From Dipteris shenzhenensis (lineage: Eukaryota > Polypodiophyta > Polypodiopsida > Gleicheniales), in assembly GCA_047967505.1 (NCBI GenBank), contig CM106540.1: 64,000 nt of DNA; one strand, written 5' to 3'. This document shows, one piece after another, positions 1 through 11,900 of the stretch. How positions within the stretch are numbered: position 1 is the stretch's first letter; every line of letters begins with the position of its first letter. The notes beneath the pieces were generated by a model. That model worked only from the letters and a program-made list of their open reading frames with translations, was not told the origin of the DNA and did not search any database. The position numbers and the translations under genes are program-made.

Positions 1-70
1 GTCAGCATGAACCAACTCAAGAGGTTTACTGGCCTGAAACGAGGCCTCTTGTGTTGGACTTGTCCCTGTG

Positions 71-860
71 CTACTTGCCTTCTAGACAAGCCCTACAGAC
101 ACAATCCTTGCCTGTAATTGGTGGAAGTCCATCCACCATCTTCGACTTTGACATTTCAGCCAAGGTTCCATAGCTGACGTGACCGAAGCGCTCATGCCAA
201 AGTTTGGACTTTCCGTTGTCTTCATGAACCAACATTGCACTGAGGCGGTATAGTCCGTTCTCTTCAACTCCTTGAGCCACCATCTGTCCATTTGCTTTGG
301 ATGTCACGGTGACCTTGCCATCTTGAAAGAGAACTGCCATGTTGTTTTTGTCCATCTGACTTACAGACAGTAAGTTCTTGCAAAGGTTGGGTACATAAAG
401 TACTCCAGAGATATCCTTCTCCTCACCCGCGGTTGTAATGAAAGGAATGCTACCGATGCCCTTCATAGGACACGTCCGGCTATCCCCGACAGAAACTTTG
501 GAATCCGGGTGTGTACTTTCCATGGTTTTGAACCAAGTCTTTTTGTTAGACATGTGCTTTGAAGCACCGCTGTCAACATACCAACCCTCTTTTCCTTCAC
601 TGACTGCATACGCTGAACAATGTTCATTGATTAAAAACAACTGTCCAGTCGTCACATTGGCAGAATCATTCTTAGGCTCTTCTTTGTTCCTGGCTTCTCT
701 CATCCGCCTTCTTCTTTCGGCATTCTTTGGCGGAGTGGCCAAGCTTTTCACAGTAATAGCACTTCATTTTCTTCTTTCGGTCAGCGTCCTCTGACTTCTT
801 GAACTCCTTTGGCTTGCCTTTTCCACGCTTGTCTTTGGCCATTAATGCCTTCTCGTCGGT
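71..860 (-). pseudogene. copia zinc knuckle, protease and GAG-pre-integrase region
   Basis: Around 735-780 the minus strand encodes a CCHC knuckle (CYYCEKLGHSAKEC). That frame meets TAA shortly afterwards, and a different frame carries the rest of pol. The second frame shows the retroviral-type aspartic protease motif WYVDSGASKHM, the VLYVPNLCKNLLSVSQ segment, and the GAG-pre-integrase motif LWHERFGHVSYGTL followed by a CxxC pair at the end (C-R-A-C). It stops near the window edge before the integrase core. The knuckle-to-protease frame change is either a decay mutation or, less likely for copia, a frameshift signal. Confidence 0.85.
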
Positions 861-890
861 TTGCGTAAAGAGTTTCTCTCGAGCCTCCTC

Positions 891-1565
891 CTAAAGCAGG
901 ACTGGGCCAAGCTCCTCAAAGGTGATTGGCTTAGTCCGTTGACCCGCAGCGACCGTAGTCCCAAAACTTTTGAAACTCCGTTGCAACTTGTGGAGTGTGA
1001 GCAACGCCAATTGACTCGAGTCCACCTTTTGACCAATCGCTGCGAGCTGGTCCCGCACGACTTTCACCTTTGTCAGATGGTCATGCACACTATCACCCTC
1101 ATTCATATCAAGATTATAAAGCTGATGCTGAAGAGTAATGATACGGGCTGTATTATCGGTTTCATACAGCTCCTTCAGTATGGCCCACGCCTCTAAAGAC
1201 GTCTTCGCCAACTGGATATGAGGAATCACAGCATCTGCTGTCGTGCCAATTAGCATTGCTAAGGCTTGAGCATCCCTCTCCTCCCATGCACTGAGTTCGT
1301 CTGCATCTGCTTCAAATAAAACTTCACCTCTTTTGTCCACAATGTCCTCCGGCTTCTCCTCGGTCCCAATCACTATCTTCCACAGCTTCCGTGCCAACAG
1401 ATGGCTTCGGATCTTGACTTTCCAGATTGGATAGTTCGTCCCATCGAGCTTTCCAGCTTCACCAAAATTGGGAATAAATGAAGAAGGAAGCTGACTGGAG
1501 AAGGAGGAAGGACGAGCAGTGGGTGTAGAGGCTTCTGAACGCTGATCCATCTCGGTGAATAGCAA
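891..1565 (-). pseudogene. copia gag (UBN2-type) with in-frame stop
   Basis: The protein carries the plant copia gag signature: a KLDGTNYPIWK motif near residue 39, then a long helical gag region including EAWAILKELYE and a VHDHLTKVKVVRDQL-like segment. The frame reaches TAG just after a GPVLL motif, although the same frame continues with EEARERLF and runs on into the zinc-knuckle segment. That indicates a nonsense mutation rather than the true gag end. Its role would be the nucleocapsid of the retrotransposon particle. It sits directly downstream of the primer binding site. Confidence 0.85.
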
Positions 1566-1696
1566 ACTGAAAAGACTAAAGCAAAAAAGATGTACTGACC
1601 TCCCGTGCTAGCCTGAGCTGAAAATAGAATCGCCTTTCTGCCAAGGGACTCCTTCCTTCAGAGAGTGCTTTGATGAAGAAGAGTTGAGAGCCTATG

Positions 1697-1708
1697 GCTC
1701 TGATACCA
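1697..1708 (-). other. primer binding site of the copia element
   Basis: The minus strand reads TGGTATCAGAGC immediately after the LTR end. This is the usual plant copia primer site, complementary to the 3' end of initiator tRNA-Met. Confidence 0.88.
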
Positions 1709-2395
1709 TGTTAGAAATCGAGAGGGAATGAATCACTCAAACCTCCACCCAAGATCTCTCCAACTCTTACACACTTAACTCAGATAGATGATCACAGATG
1801 CAACAAACACTCTCTCAGAAATAAATATGGACAGAGAGAGAAAGAGAGTATATTCATCCACCAGATGGTGGGCAGAAAAATAGCTCCAAGGGAGCAGTAC
1901 AAAACACAGCAGACTGCTGGAGAAAACTGATGCACTCTCTCTCACACAACCTGCTCCAGATCTGAGTGCTGAACACAGCCTTGGAGAGGGGCTTTCAGTC
2001 TTGCACTGGATGCTGGAATGAATGGAGGAGTAGGCCTTTTATAGGCACTGCCCAGGCCCCTTGAGTTGACCAACCAGCAGGGCCAGTACCCTGTCTGGTG
2101 GCCGACCACATGGGCCCTAGAAAACCGACCAGGGTTGGCCCTGGTCGGTGGCCCTGGTTGGGCCGACTTGGCCTGCCACAGGCCCCTATATAAGGGTGCC
2201 CTGTGCAGCCAGTCTGCGCTGCTGCAGGAGCCTCCATGTGAGGCCTAAAGCCCTGTTTTACCTGCTGTTGCAGGCTGCAACCAGCCCGTGTGCTGGTTGC
2301 CTATGATGCCGACCTAAGTCTCTCTCACTCCAGCCCTCCTACCCCTTGTCTCCTCAAATCGGGGGCTCACAGGTGGGCACAGTGAGTTTCTAACA
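1709..2395 (-). repeat. copia 5' LTR (687 bp) with TATA box
   Basis: The LTR begins TGTTAGAAAC at 2395 on the minus strand and ends TTTCTAACA-type at 1709, directly next to the primer binding site. A minus-strand TATAAAAG box lies at 2036-2043 and is the likely transcription signal. A second AT-rich TATA-like site lies near 2190. The sequence just outside is GTTTG (2396-2400); the matching target duplication would be outside the window. Confidence 0.85.
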
Positions 2396-2585
2396 GTTTG
2401 AACGCAATGTCAATCCTCCAATCAATGTGCAATCAAATTGACCTCTGTTGTCAAATTCTTTGTAATGAATACAACAAATATTGCGGATTGATTTGTGCGA
2501 TGAAATTGATGTCATATAGCAATCAAAGATAAATCTAGAGAGCTAGGAACAGAGCCATCTTCAAGGAGAGCGTCTTGTCAAGTCT

Positions 2586-2747
2586 GCTATTGTTGCTTTC
2601 CAAGATCAAGTCCACTATGAGGTTGTCTCCATGGAATGTGAAGATATTATTTTGGCCAAGCCTTATCAACATGATATGTCAACAGTCTACATGGCCAAGG
2701 AGAACATCTACAAACTTGTCAAAGATGGAAGAACATTTTCCCTTTAG
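2586..2747 (+). pseudogene. possible Ty3/gypsy protease-end fragment
   Basis: One frame is open for about 54 codons and reads like the stretch after a Ty3/gypsy aspartic protease: a DQVHYEVV segment, a DIILAKPYQHD block that resembles the 'ILLGRPW.yD' block, then KENIYKLVKDGR. It ends at TAG. There is no flanking RT. It is too short for certainty and could be chance similarity. Confidence 0.4.
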
Positions 2748-2947
2748 CAAAGCAATAGTCAGCATCAAAATTTGCTTATGACGCTGGGAAAAATTCCTGG
2801 AAATCTGTAATGTATGCAAGTGGTATTTTAGACACGTATTTATCATGTACTCTTTTGATTAAGTAAAGGTTTGATCTTTTTGGTAGGCCAGAAGAAGTTC
2901 CCCAAGTTTTATGATTCTTTGACTTGAATCTTGATATAATCACACAG

Positions 2948-5900
2948 GTTGCAAATCTGCAGAAAATTTTTCAACGTGAAAGAGATATGAAGAAGATTCT
3001 CACGCAAGCCCTTGGACAAGCATCATCGATTGTGTTTCCTATATTAGACAATTTAATCCCCAAGGTATACCTTGGTGAAATATGTGCATTTGAGTTAAGG
3101 CTTTGCCATAGACAATGTGACTACAATCAAAATTCATCATAAATTAAAAGATTGTCCCATTAGAAATGCCAAATTTAGTTTTATCTTTAGCTGGGACTAT
3201 TTCATTTGCTATTTCATCGCAATATCACTGTCCAATAACGCTACGAAAAAATTGTCCCATTACAAACGGCCAATTCCATTTGCTGTTTCATTGCAAATAG
3301 TGTCTACTATTACTTCGAATTGTTTGTAGCCCACTAGCAGAAATTTGCTTTGCCAACATGTTTCACATCATTCTATAGATGCTGTACAAATAGATACTTT
3401 GGACAATGGTAGAACCTCCGAAACTATTTTAACTCAGGGATGAGAAGTTCTTGTACACTATGGGACAGCTTGCTTTGAACCAAGCTGTTCCTCCTTCTCT
3501 TAGCAGCTGTCCAGCCCCTCCACCAGCATTCTCAGCCTTCCCAACCAGCTGTCTATCTCTACTACAGCCAAGCACCCGTCCATCGCCTTTGCCTTTTCCT
3601 CTGCCCACTTCTAGGTCTATGGTTATTCCTCACAGTTCCTCCTTCCTGGTTCCTGCTGCTAACCCTCTACGGGATGAACCGCCTTCACTTACAGCCACCT
3701 TGCCTGTGTAATGCCCTCCAACTGCTCTGCCTCTGTTTTTTAATCTTCCCTCATACCCACTTCCTGCCTGTCGCTCTCATTTTCTGCATTTTCACCACAC
3801 TTCTTGCCCCCATTGATCTTCTCTCCTTGCTGCTAGATGCCCTACTGGGTTGACAAAAAGCCACTCTCAAAGTTTTCTTTGTCCTTCCTCCCCTCTTTTC
3901 CTAGAGAGAGAGAGAGAGAGGGAGGGAGAGAGATTCATGTCTACTATTATGGAGCTTTTTTGGAGATCATAGCATGGACATAAAGCTTTCCGGTTACTTT
4001 CAGTTTATCACCTTTGCTCGCAGAAGATGCATGGGGGATTGAATATACTGAATATTACTATGCACATTCTCGCACATAAGGGGGAAACGATGCTTTAGTT
4101 TATGCAGGCGATCAATGCTGGGTGTATATGATGGACACTTGCTTTTGCATTTGTCCATGGATGCTTTTGGTCACTCGGAGCCTAGTCATTGGGATTTTCA
4201 TCTCTAATATACTAATGGTGGGGTTGAGGCATGTCCTTTTGTCTCTCGCATGCTTTCTGATTGGAAGCGCATACTCTCTCATCTTAAATGAAATGGCAAG
4301 GATGCTCTTGATGGAAACTCATTACGCGCAAAGTGTGTTCATTGGTCAAGGGTGTTTGCACCTTCCAAGAGCCCGGCCGCTCTTATTTTATTTGGTCAAA
4401 AGGCCCGGCCGCTCTTATTTTATTTGGTCAAAAGGCATACGCCTTGTGGGTGATGTGCTTGATGATGCTGATATGGTGTTATCTTTCCCTGCTGCAATTA
4501 TAGTTTGGCTGGGACAGCATTATAGACTCCTCTGGGGCAATTTGTCACAAATGCTTCGTGATTTTCAGCCAGCGCCAGGTCTTGAGATTTTATCCCGCCT
4601 CAGGGACTGGACCATTTACTCAGATAATCCTGCTTGTTGTTCGTTGCTGTTGGCAGATGTCACAGTTGCGAACTTGTAATCCTCATCAATTCAAATTACT
4701 TGGATGCTTCTACATCTTGGGTATGCCATCAATCATCAAAGCATCTATCCTCCAAAGATATCTTAATCAACTTCGGAAGCTCATGGCCCATGCTATTTCA
4801 AATTTTCCAATGCACAGCATAAGCTCATAGAACATCCTACAAATGCTTGAAGTTTGAAGTATTTTTCAACTGTTTCTGTGTCCCTTACAGATGTAAACTG
4901 GATTGCATAGGGAAACTTTATCCCTACACTAGTCCTCCCCTATGCCTACTTCATTATGCAAGTAGTAAAACAGCCTTTGCAATAAAAAGAAAGAAAAAAA
5001 GATTTAGTAACGTCTACAGAATGCCAAAAATCCTACAAGACCCGTCATGGGACGTGGCCCCATATTACAAGAGATCACAAACTACGTCACAAGAGAAGAA
5101 TTGGATAGGAGATGTCAGGACCAAGACCCTAATTTTTCGTACACCCCTTAAGGGGAAGCTAGAGGTATTATAGACACCTCTAAGAAAGGATTATTGATGA
5201 ACCTAGAAACTGCAAGAAAGAACTCCATGTGTCAGGAGTTCCTATCATGTGTGCTATATCATGTCTTGAGCATGAGTGACCTGAGCTCTACATGGGCCTA
5301 ATGGGGATTCCATCCAGAGTCGCAGAGTCTTTGAAACATGTCTAAGATTTGCTATTGGCGTGCTTTGCTCCTCTGTGTAGGATGTACTTGTGGGCAGCAT
5401 TTGGAAGCTTGACATTGAGATGCTGCAATGATAATGTCTTGGATGGAGCAAGTGCTTGTTGGGCATGTGTCCAATCTGTTGTTCATGATGATTTCATGGT
5501 CTCATAGGATTTTTTGGCCTTCCATAGATGTTAATAAATCTTTCCCCCTTAGGGGGGTGTACTCTCATTATGATTTCATGGTCTCATGAGTCTAGACCTA
5601 AGTTGGGTGACCTCATGTACGAAGAGTGTGGTGCATCTTTGGTCCAAGTAGTCAATGACTCTGATCATGTTCATGTATCCATGGGTGACAATGCAGTGGT
5701 ATCTCCCTCGGACCTCATAATATCTTGGACATCACATCAAGACATATTCCCCGTTCTCCCAACCCAGTGTGTATCACCGAGGGTGCATACCCTTGGGTCT
5801 CTGTGGGATCATGTGGGTTGCAATCTCGTGACCTGCCTCTTGATCCGGAATCTATGAGATGAGGTCTTGATTTGGCCCATGGTCATCCATATTTCATAAG

Positions 5901-8900
5901 AGAGATGAATCTGTAAGTATCCTGGTCCTTGAATGAGGCCATCCTCGCACAAGTGGAGGAAATGCTCCTTGTAGAATGCCATCTGGTCCCATGCGGCTGC
6001 TCAAAATAATGTCGGTTGTGCAAAGACTAGAATGACAGCCATTGACAGCTCAAGAAAGGCCTATTCTTTAGAGATGGTATGCAGCCACCCTGTAGAGGGT
6101 TGGCAAGAACAGAAAGAGTATGCATGGCAGCAGCCTAAGAAGACCTGCAGCAGCTTATGGGGTAGAAGGGAACTCCTGGCTATAGTGCAATAGCTCAGGA
6201 TAGCTCTAGAGAACTATAGGGAGCTTACGAAGGACAGAATTTAGGGAGCAGTCTGAGAGGATCAAGGGGGCAAAGAGGGATTTGGGGGGGGGAGGTTTGT
6301 GCATAGATACATAGCAATCGTACTTACATTCTGCATGTTGCTGCACAGAGGTGCAATCCTAAGGATACAAAACTCCATATCATTGTCCAAACTTTTGACA
6401 CCTTCCAGTCACTTGATGTATTTTCTCAGAAAAGGCTCCCCTAGTGCTTCACTTGTAATGTTACTGACTATTTTTCACATTTTCTGTATATCATTAAGCA
6501 CATTCCCTGCAAAATAAATGGCACTGCTTTTCCTGATCTGATATGCAATAAGTTTGTACAGTTCATGTATGCAATAATGCTTCCTTGTCCTCTATTTTCA
6601 TATTTTAATTCTGACTGTGCTCACATCACCTAATATTTGCTATAAGACATGTTTTTGGATAACGAGATTGATTCAGCACTAATAAATCCTCTTTTAACAG
6701 CCAACACAGGATCTGATCAGAGAGATCGCCATCCTAGAGTTGGAAGTGTCACATTTGGAGCAGCACTTGCTCGGACTTTATCGCAAAACATTTGAGGATA
6801 CTCTGAAATGGCATGCTTATCATATAGAAGAACAAAATGTATATCATTCTTCAAGATTGGAGGATCATGAACAACACCATCAAGCTTTCCTAAAATCAAC
6901 CAGCAAGCAGATAATTCCTGATCAACAATATTATCCAAGTTTGGCAGAGTCCCAGAATGATAATTTATATGATAGCCATTTGTCAATCGAGGCAAGGGCA
7001 AGACAAAGTACAAGTACATGTACCAATTTGAAAAAAGATCTGGGCTTGTGCTCTTCATATTCTCAACCAATTCTGTTGCCTCAAGTAAGCATCAAGTTTG
7101 TGGAAAGTCTGAGTATTTTGTATTGTTTAATCCAATTGCATTTCAAAGTTACTGAATGTGTTTAATTGACTATGAACACTGTCTGTAATTTTCACCTATA
7201 CACAGAAACAGAGATATTCTATGTGACATGACACAACCAAGTCAGATGTTATTGCCTCCAGGATAGCCCTTAACAAAGTTATTTACGTTCAAACGATTGG
7301 AAGTATTGGTAAGGTTTGAAAGACTTGTATTACTAACTGCACCCATGATCCATGAGAATCCTTGTAAAGATAGACATATTAAACGAGAAACTATTGGAAA
7401 CCACCACTCCAAAGTTTGAAGCTATTGCAGGTTTTGAGGCATGCTCGTGGTCGCCACATCGACATCAGAATGTGTAGACTTGCTTACGGCATTAACCTAT
7501 AACCCTTTCATCCCATTTCAACCTTATGATTGTTGATTATCTGTCAATTCCCAAGTATTGGCTCACACCCAAAGCCATACTTATAATTAGATGTGCTGAT
7601 TCAACTCAACAACTCCTATGTTCAAGCTCTTGGAGAGACTAGTGAGTGGATGTCTGATTATCCACTGATATCCATAGGTTACCATTATCGTACATAACCT
7701 GAATGATCACTCAACATAGCAACTGGATAGTAAGTCCCAAGTTAGTCCCAATCTTCTAGATAGAGCCTTGGTAGAATTCAAATTTCTTGACCAACACCTT
7801 ATTATCTGAAGATAAGGAAAACTTGAAATAAATAAATAAATACCTACCTTAAAAAACGATACTTGTGTTCTGGGGTGTTAAAATACTATCCAGCTTCTGT
7901 ATCAGCTATCCTCAGCTGTGAAACCTCAAGTGGGCACCCAACACATAAGGATATTCCTAAAACAAGTCCTTAGCGTTCCATTTTTGCATCATCAGCATAA
8001 TATCCCTAAAACTTGAATAAATATTGGCGATGAGTATTTGCACACCAAGTGGTTTTATCCTGGGGGAACAATTTTTTTTCTGGAACCAAATATTTTTTCT
8101 ATTTCCTCAACAAGAGGCAACCCTTCCACTACTAAGTCAAAGGGAAAAGTTTGCTATTGCATTGTGAGCCATTGTTTGGCTGAGCACATTGCATTTGAGC
8201 CAGTGTTTGGATGTGCTTGAGGACAATTTTTCGGGGCAGAAATATAGTGCTCGATTGCATGTTGTATCTTGGAAGGAAATGAGATTTGAGCAAAATTTTT
8301 GGGGCAGATTTATTGCTATTTCAGAGCAGCCACTGTTAGTGAATGCCATTGCAGTGATTGCATGGCAATTAGTGGTCTTTTAGTTGTCCATTTGCTGTCT
8401 TTTCCTTTGCAGGTACACTTGCAGTTATTCTTGAGCTTGCAATCATGTCTCTCAATGAGAATTTTGGTACCATGACTGAAGCAAGTAAGTTGGATGGACC
8501 CATCTATACTTTGTGGTCATTTACACTCAAGAATATCTTGGTTGGAAAGGGCTTATGGGACATTGTGAATGGTGATGAGGCTAGACCTACTGGATCTAGC
8601 GTGAGTGCATCTTCCACTTCTGGCACTACCACTCAGTCTTCTACTACCGCTCCCACGAAGAATCAGAAGAGGTTTGATTGTAGGGATGCCCAAGCGTTGT
8701 CTTTGATTGCATTGTTTGGGAAGACACACATTAAGTCCACTATCAAGTCTTGCAAGACTTCAAAGGCAGCTTGGATAGAGTGAAAATTATGTGGAATGTC
8801 AAGAATGAAGCAAGAACCATTGCTTTGAATAATAAGCTCAATGACTTGCCCAGTAGGAAGATCAAACTATTTCAGCTCATATTGCAAAGATTACTGACAT

Positions 8901-11900
8901 TTGGGATGAGCCTGCAGCTATTGATGAGGATATAGAAGACAAGAAATTGATCTCTATCACCCTCGATAGTCTGGCACCCTCATATGATACGTTTATCACT
9001 TCCTTGACCATTATGCTCAGGGTTGCTCCACTCAATTTTGAGGAGTTAGTTAGCTTGCTCTTACAGGAAGAAACACGGACTTCCAATTAAGCCCGTCCCT
9101 CCGGTTAGAGTGAGCAAGCGCTTGCCACTCATGGAAAGGGTAAATTTCAGAAAAAGACCAGACATACTTATCAGCCCAGGAAGGAGGGGAATGCAAACAC
9201 AGATGCACGGAATGTAGAAGATACAAAGGTGAAGAAAGGTAGATGCAATTATTGTAAAACGCCTAGTCATTACATTGTAGAGTGCTAGAAAAGGATTGCC
9301 AATGAGAAAAAGAGAAAAGGCACAAGTAGTAATTATGTGGCACCAGCTGAAAATGCCAATGCTTCACCATCTCATGCAAACTTTGCACAAGAGGGAAATG
9401 ATTATGTGTTTACTGTATTTCAGGACAGCTTTGGTGCCAGGGGGAATTTAGTTGCACATGATGCTTCTCTTGCTTCATCTGGAAATTCTTCATTTGCTGC
9501 CATAGATACTTGGTATCTAGATAGTGGTGCATAGAAGCACATGAGTCACAGGAAAGAGTGGTTTGAAGAAACCAAACCTGTTCATGGCAGACAAGTTGCT
9601 TGTGCTAATGATGCCACTCAAGACATCACAGGAGTGGGAGATGTTCCCATCCCGCTGGATTTAGGAAAGAAAAGTATATCGGTGATGTCTAGTATGTTCC
9701 TGATTTGAGGAAAAATCTTGTTTTAGTTCCATCCATGGCTCATGATCAACACATGCTTGTGGGATTCCAAGATGATCAATGCAGGATCAAGGATCCAAAG
9801 AAAGGGTATGAGATTGTGGCTACAGGTTCTTATGAGGCCAGCATGGGTCTTTACAAGCTTGATGTTCAGCCTTACAATCGTGCTATGGCAATCTCTTCTT
9901 CTACTCCAGGTGATTTATGGCATGCCAGGTTTGGTCATTGAGCTTTGGCATATTTGCATGATCATAATATGGTTGAAGGATTGCCAAAATTACAGCAGCC
10001 CGCTCAAGAGGTGTGTGAAGAGTTGCATCGCCTACCATTCCAAAAGGATGGTCCACGTTCAGTAAGAGCACAAAGGGTCTTGCAGATTGTGCATAGTGAT
10101 GTTTGTGGACCAATGAATGTCACACCCATAGAGGATATCGATATTTTGTCACATTCATTGATGATTATTCTAGGTTCAGTTGGCTCTTTCTCATGAAAAG
10201 CAAATCTGAAGTGTTCAATTGGTTTAAGAAGTTCAATCCATTCAAAAGAATGCTACATGGGACTTGTTGATGCGCCCATTGGCAAGAATGGGGTTGGCAC
10301 CAAATGGATCTACAAAATAAAGTATCATGCAGAGGGTACATTTGAGAAGTGCAAAGCCCGTTTAGTTGCCAAGGGGTATGCACAAGAAGAGGGGATAGAT
10401 TATGAGGAGACTTTTGCTCCGGTGGCCAAAATGACTACCATTCGCTCTGTCATCTCTCTTGCTGCGTTTTATGGTTGGTATGTGTACCAAATGGATGTCA
10501 AGACCGCCTTCCTCAATGGGGATCTCAAGGAGGAGGTTTATGTGCATTAGGCCCAGGTTTTTGTTGTTCAGGGACAAGAACACAAGATATGCAAGCTCAG
10601 GAAAGCCTTGTATGGGCTGAAGCAAGCGCCTCGTGCATGGTATCATAAGATACATTAGTTAATGCTGTCCCAAGGCTTTGTCAACACTCATACAGAGCCA
10701 AATTTTTATGTTCTGCAACAAAAATCAGATTTGGTCATTCTTGTGCTTTGTGTCGATGATATCGTACTCAGTAATTTGCAGCAAATTGCAGCAGTGCAGT
10801 CCGTCTTGTGTCAAACTTTAGACATGACAGATTTGGGCCTCTTACACTATTGTCATGGCATTGAATTTTGGCAAAACCCAAGAGGGTATTTCTATGTCAT
10901 AGATAAAATGTGTGAAGTGGTTGTTGCAGAAATTTAAGATGGAGAACTGTAAGCCTGTGGCCACTCCATTGGAAAAGGGAATCGAGCTAAGTAAGCATGA
11001 TACAATTGAAAAGTTTGATGGCACATTGTACAAGCAGTTGGTATGTAGTTTGATCTACTTATGCTCCATACGGCCAAACAATGCCTATGCCACAGGGCTT
11101 CTTAGCCAGTTCATGCATTGTCCCACAATCACACATTGGAATGCAGCGAAGAGGGTTCTCAAATATGTACAAGGTACACTTTCCTATGGGCTGCATTGGT
11201 CAGGGGACATCAATGATTGCTCTAAAATCCAATGTCCCACGCTCCCAAAAGCCGACAAAAGCCAAGCAGGGCGTAGATGATATCTTCCCAGATAGCGACC
11301 AGAGAGGCCGTCGTAGGAAACACGATGCTCACCCATCAATAGGTTGCAACGCACAACCTAGATATTCCACGCTATGATGCTAGCCACAATCTCCCACATG
11401 CCGTCCTTTGGAGAAGAGAGAGTCGCCTCATATAGCTCAATCCGATGGATGCTCTATCCATGTATCTTGTAGGTTGGGAGACCTCATCGATGTGGAAGGC
11501 ATGACCCTCCTCTAGCAACCAAGCCGCCATGCCCCAAGTGAAATCTCGCTGAGTACTCAATCTATAGGGATCCCAGGTAGATCCTGTGAGTGCTAGGGCA
11601 GCTCCATAAGCAGTGCAAGGTCATCTCCAAAACGCCGTCCATGCAACGGTGGCATCCCCCATCCAGTCACATCTACTCCAGCCAAGGGCCTATGGGTAAA
11701 CCACATGGGCGACCAAGTGGGAAATCTTCCGTGGTCGAAGACTAGACCATAGTCACGTCCAAAATCTAGATCTGACCTCTTGGGGCATCTATTGCTCAGT
11801 CCAGTGTCTCTCTCTCAAAGGAGTCCATGCCAATGCATCTGGAGCCGCCATCCTATCTGTATCATGTAAGAGAAGGCAGCCACCTCGTCCACTCTCTCCG

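Larger units (their letters stand above)
1..2395 (-). mobile_element. Ty1/copia retrotransposon, 5' part (5' LTR, gag, start of pol), cut by window edge
   Basis: Read on the minus strand the order is LTR (2395 to 1709), primer binding site, gag, CCHC zinc knuckle, aspartic protease and GAG-pre-integrase domain, which is the Ty1/copia order. Integrase, RT, RNase H and the 3' LTR would lie to the left of the window. The LTR edges form short inverted repeats (TGTTAGAAA and TTTCTAACA). The gag frame has an in-frame TAG before the zinc knuckle and pol lies in another frame, so this copy looks inactive. It sits upstream of the first visible exon of the MIP1/DUF547 gene. Confidence 0.93.

Noticed and set aside
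3451-3711. 86-codon open frame rich in Pro and Ser
   Set aside because: It is low-complexity CT-rich intron sequence with no family motif or splice support.
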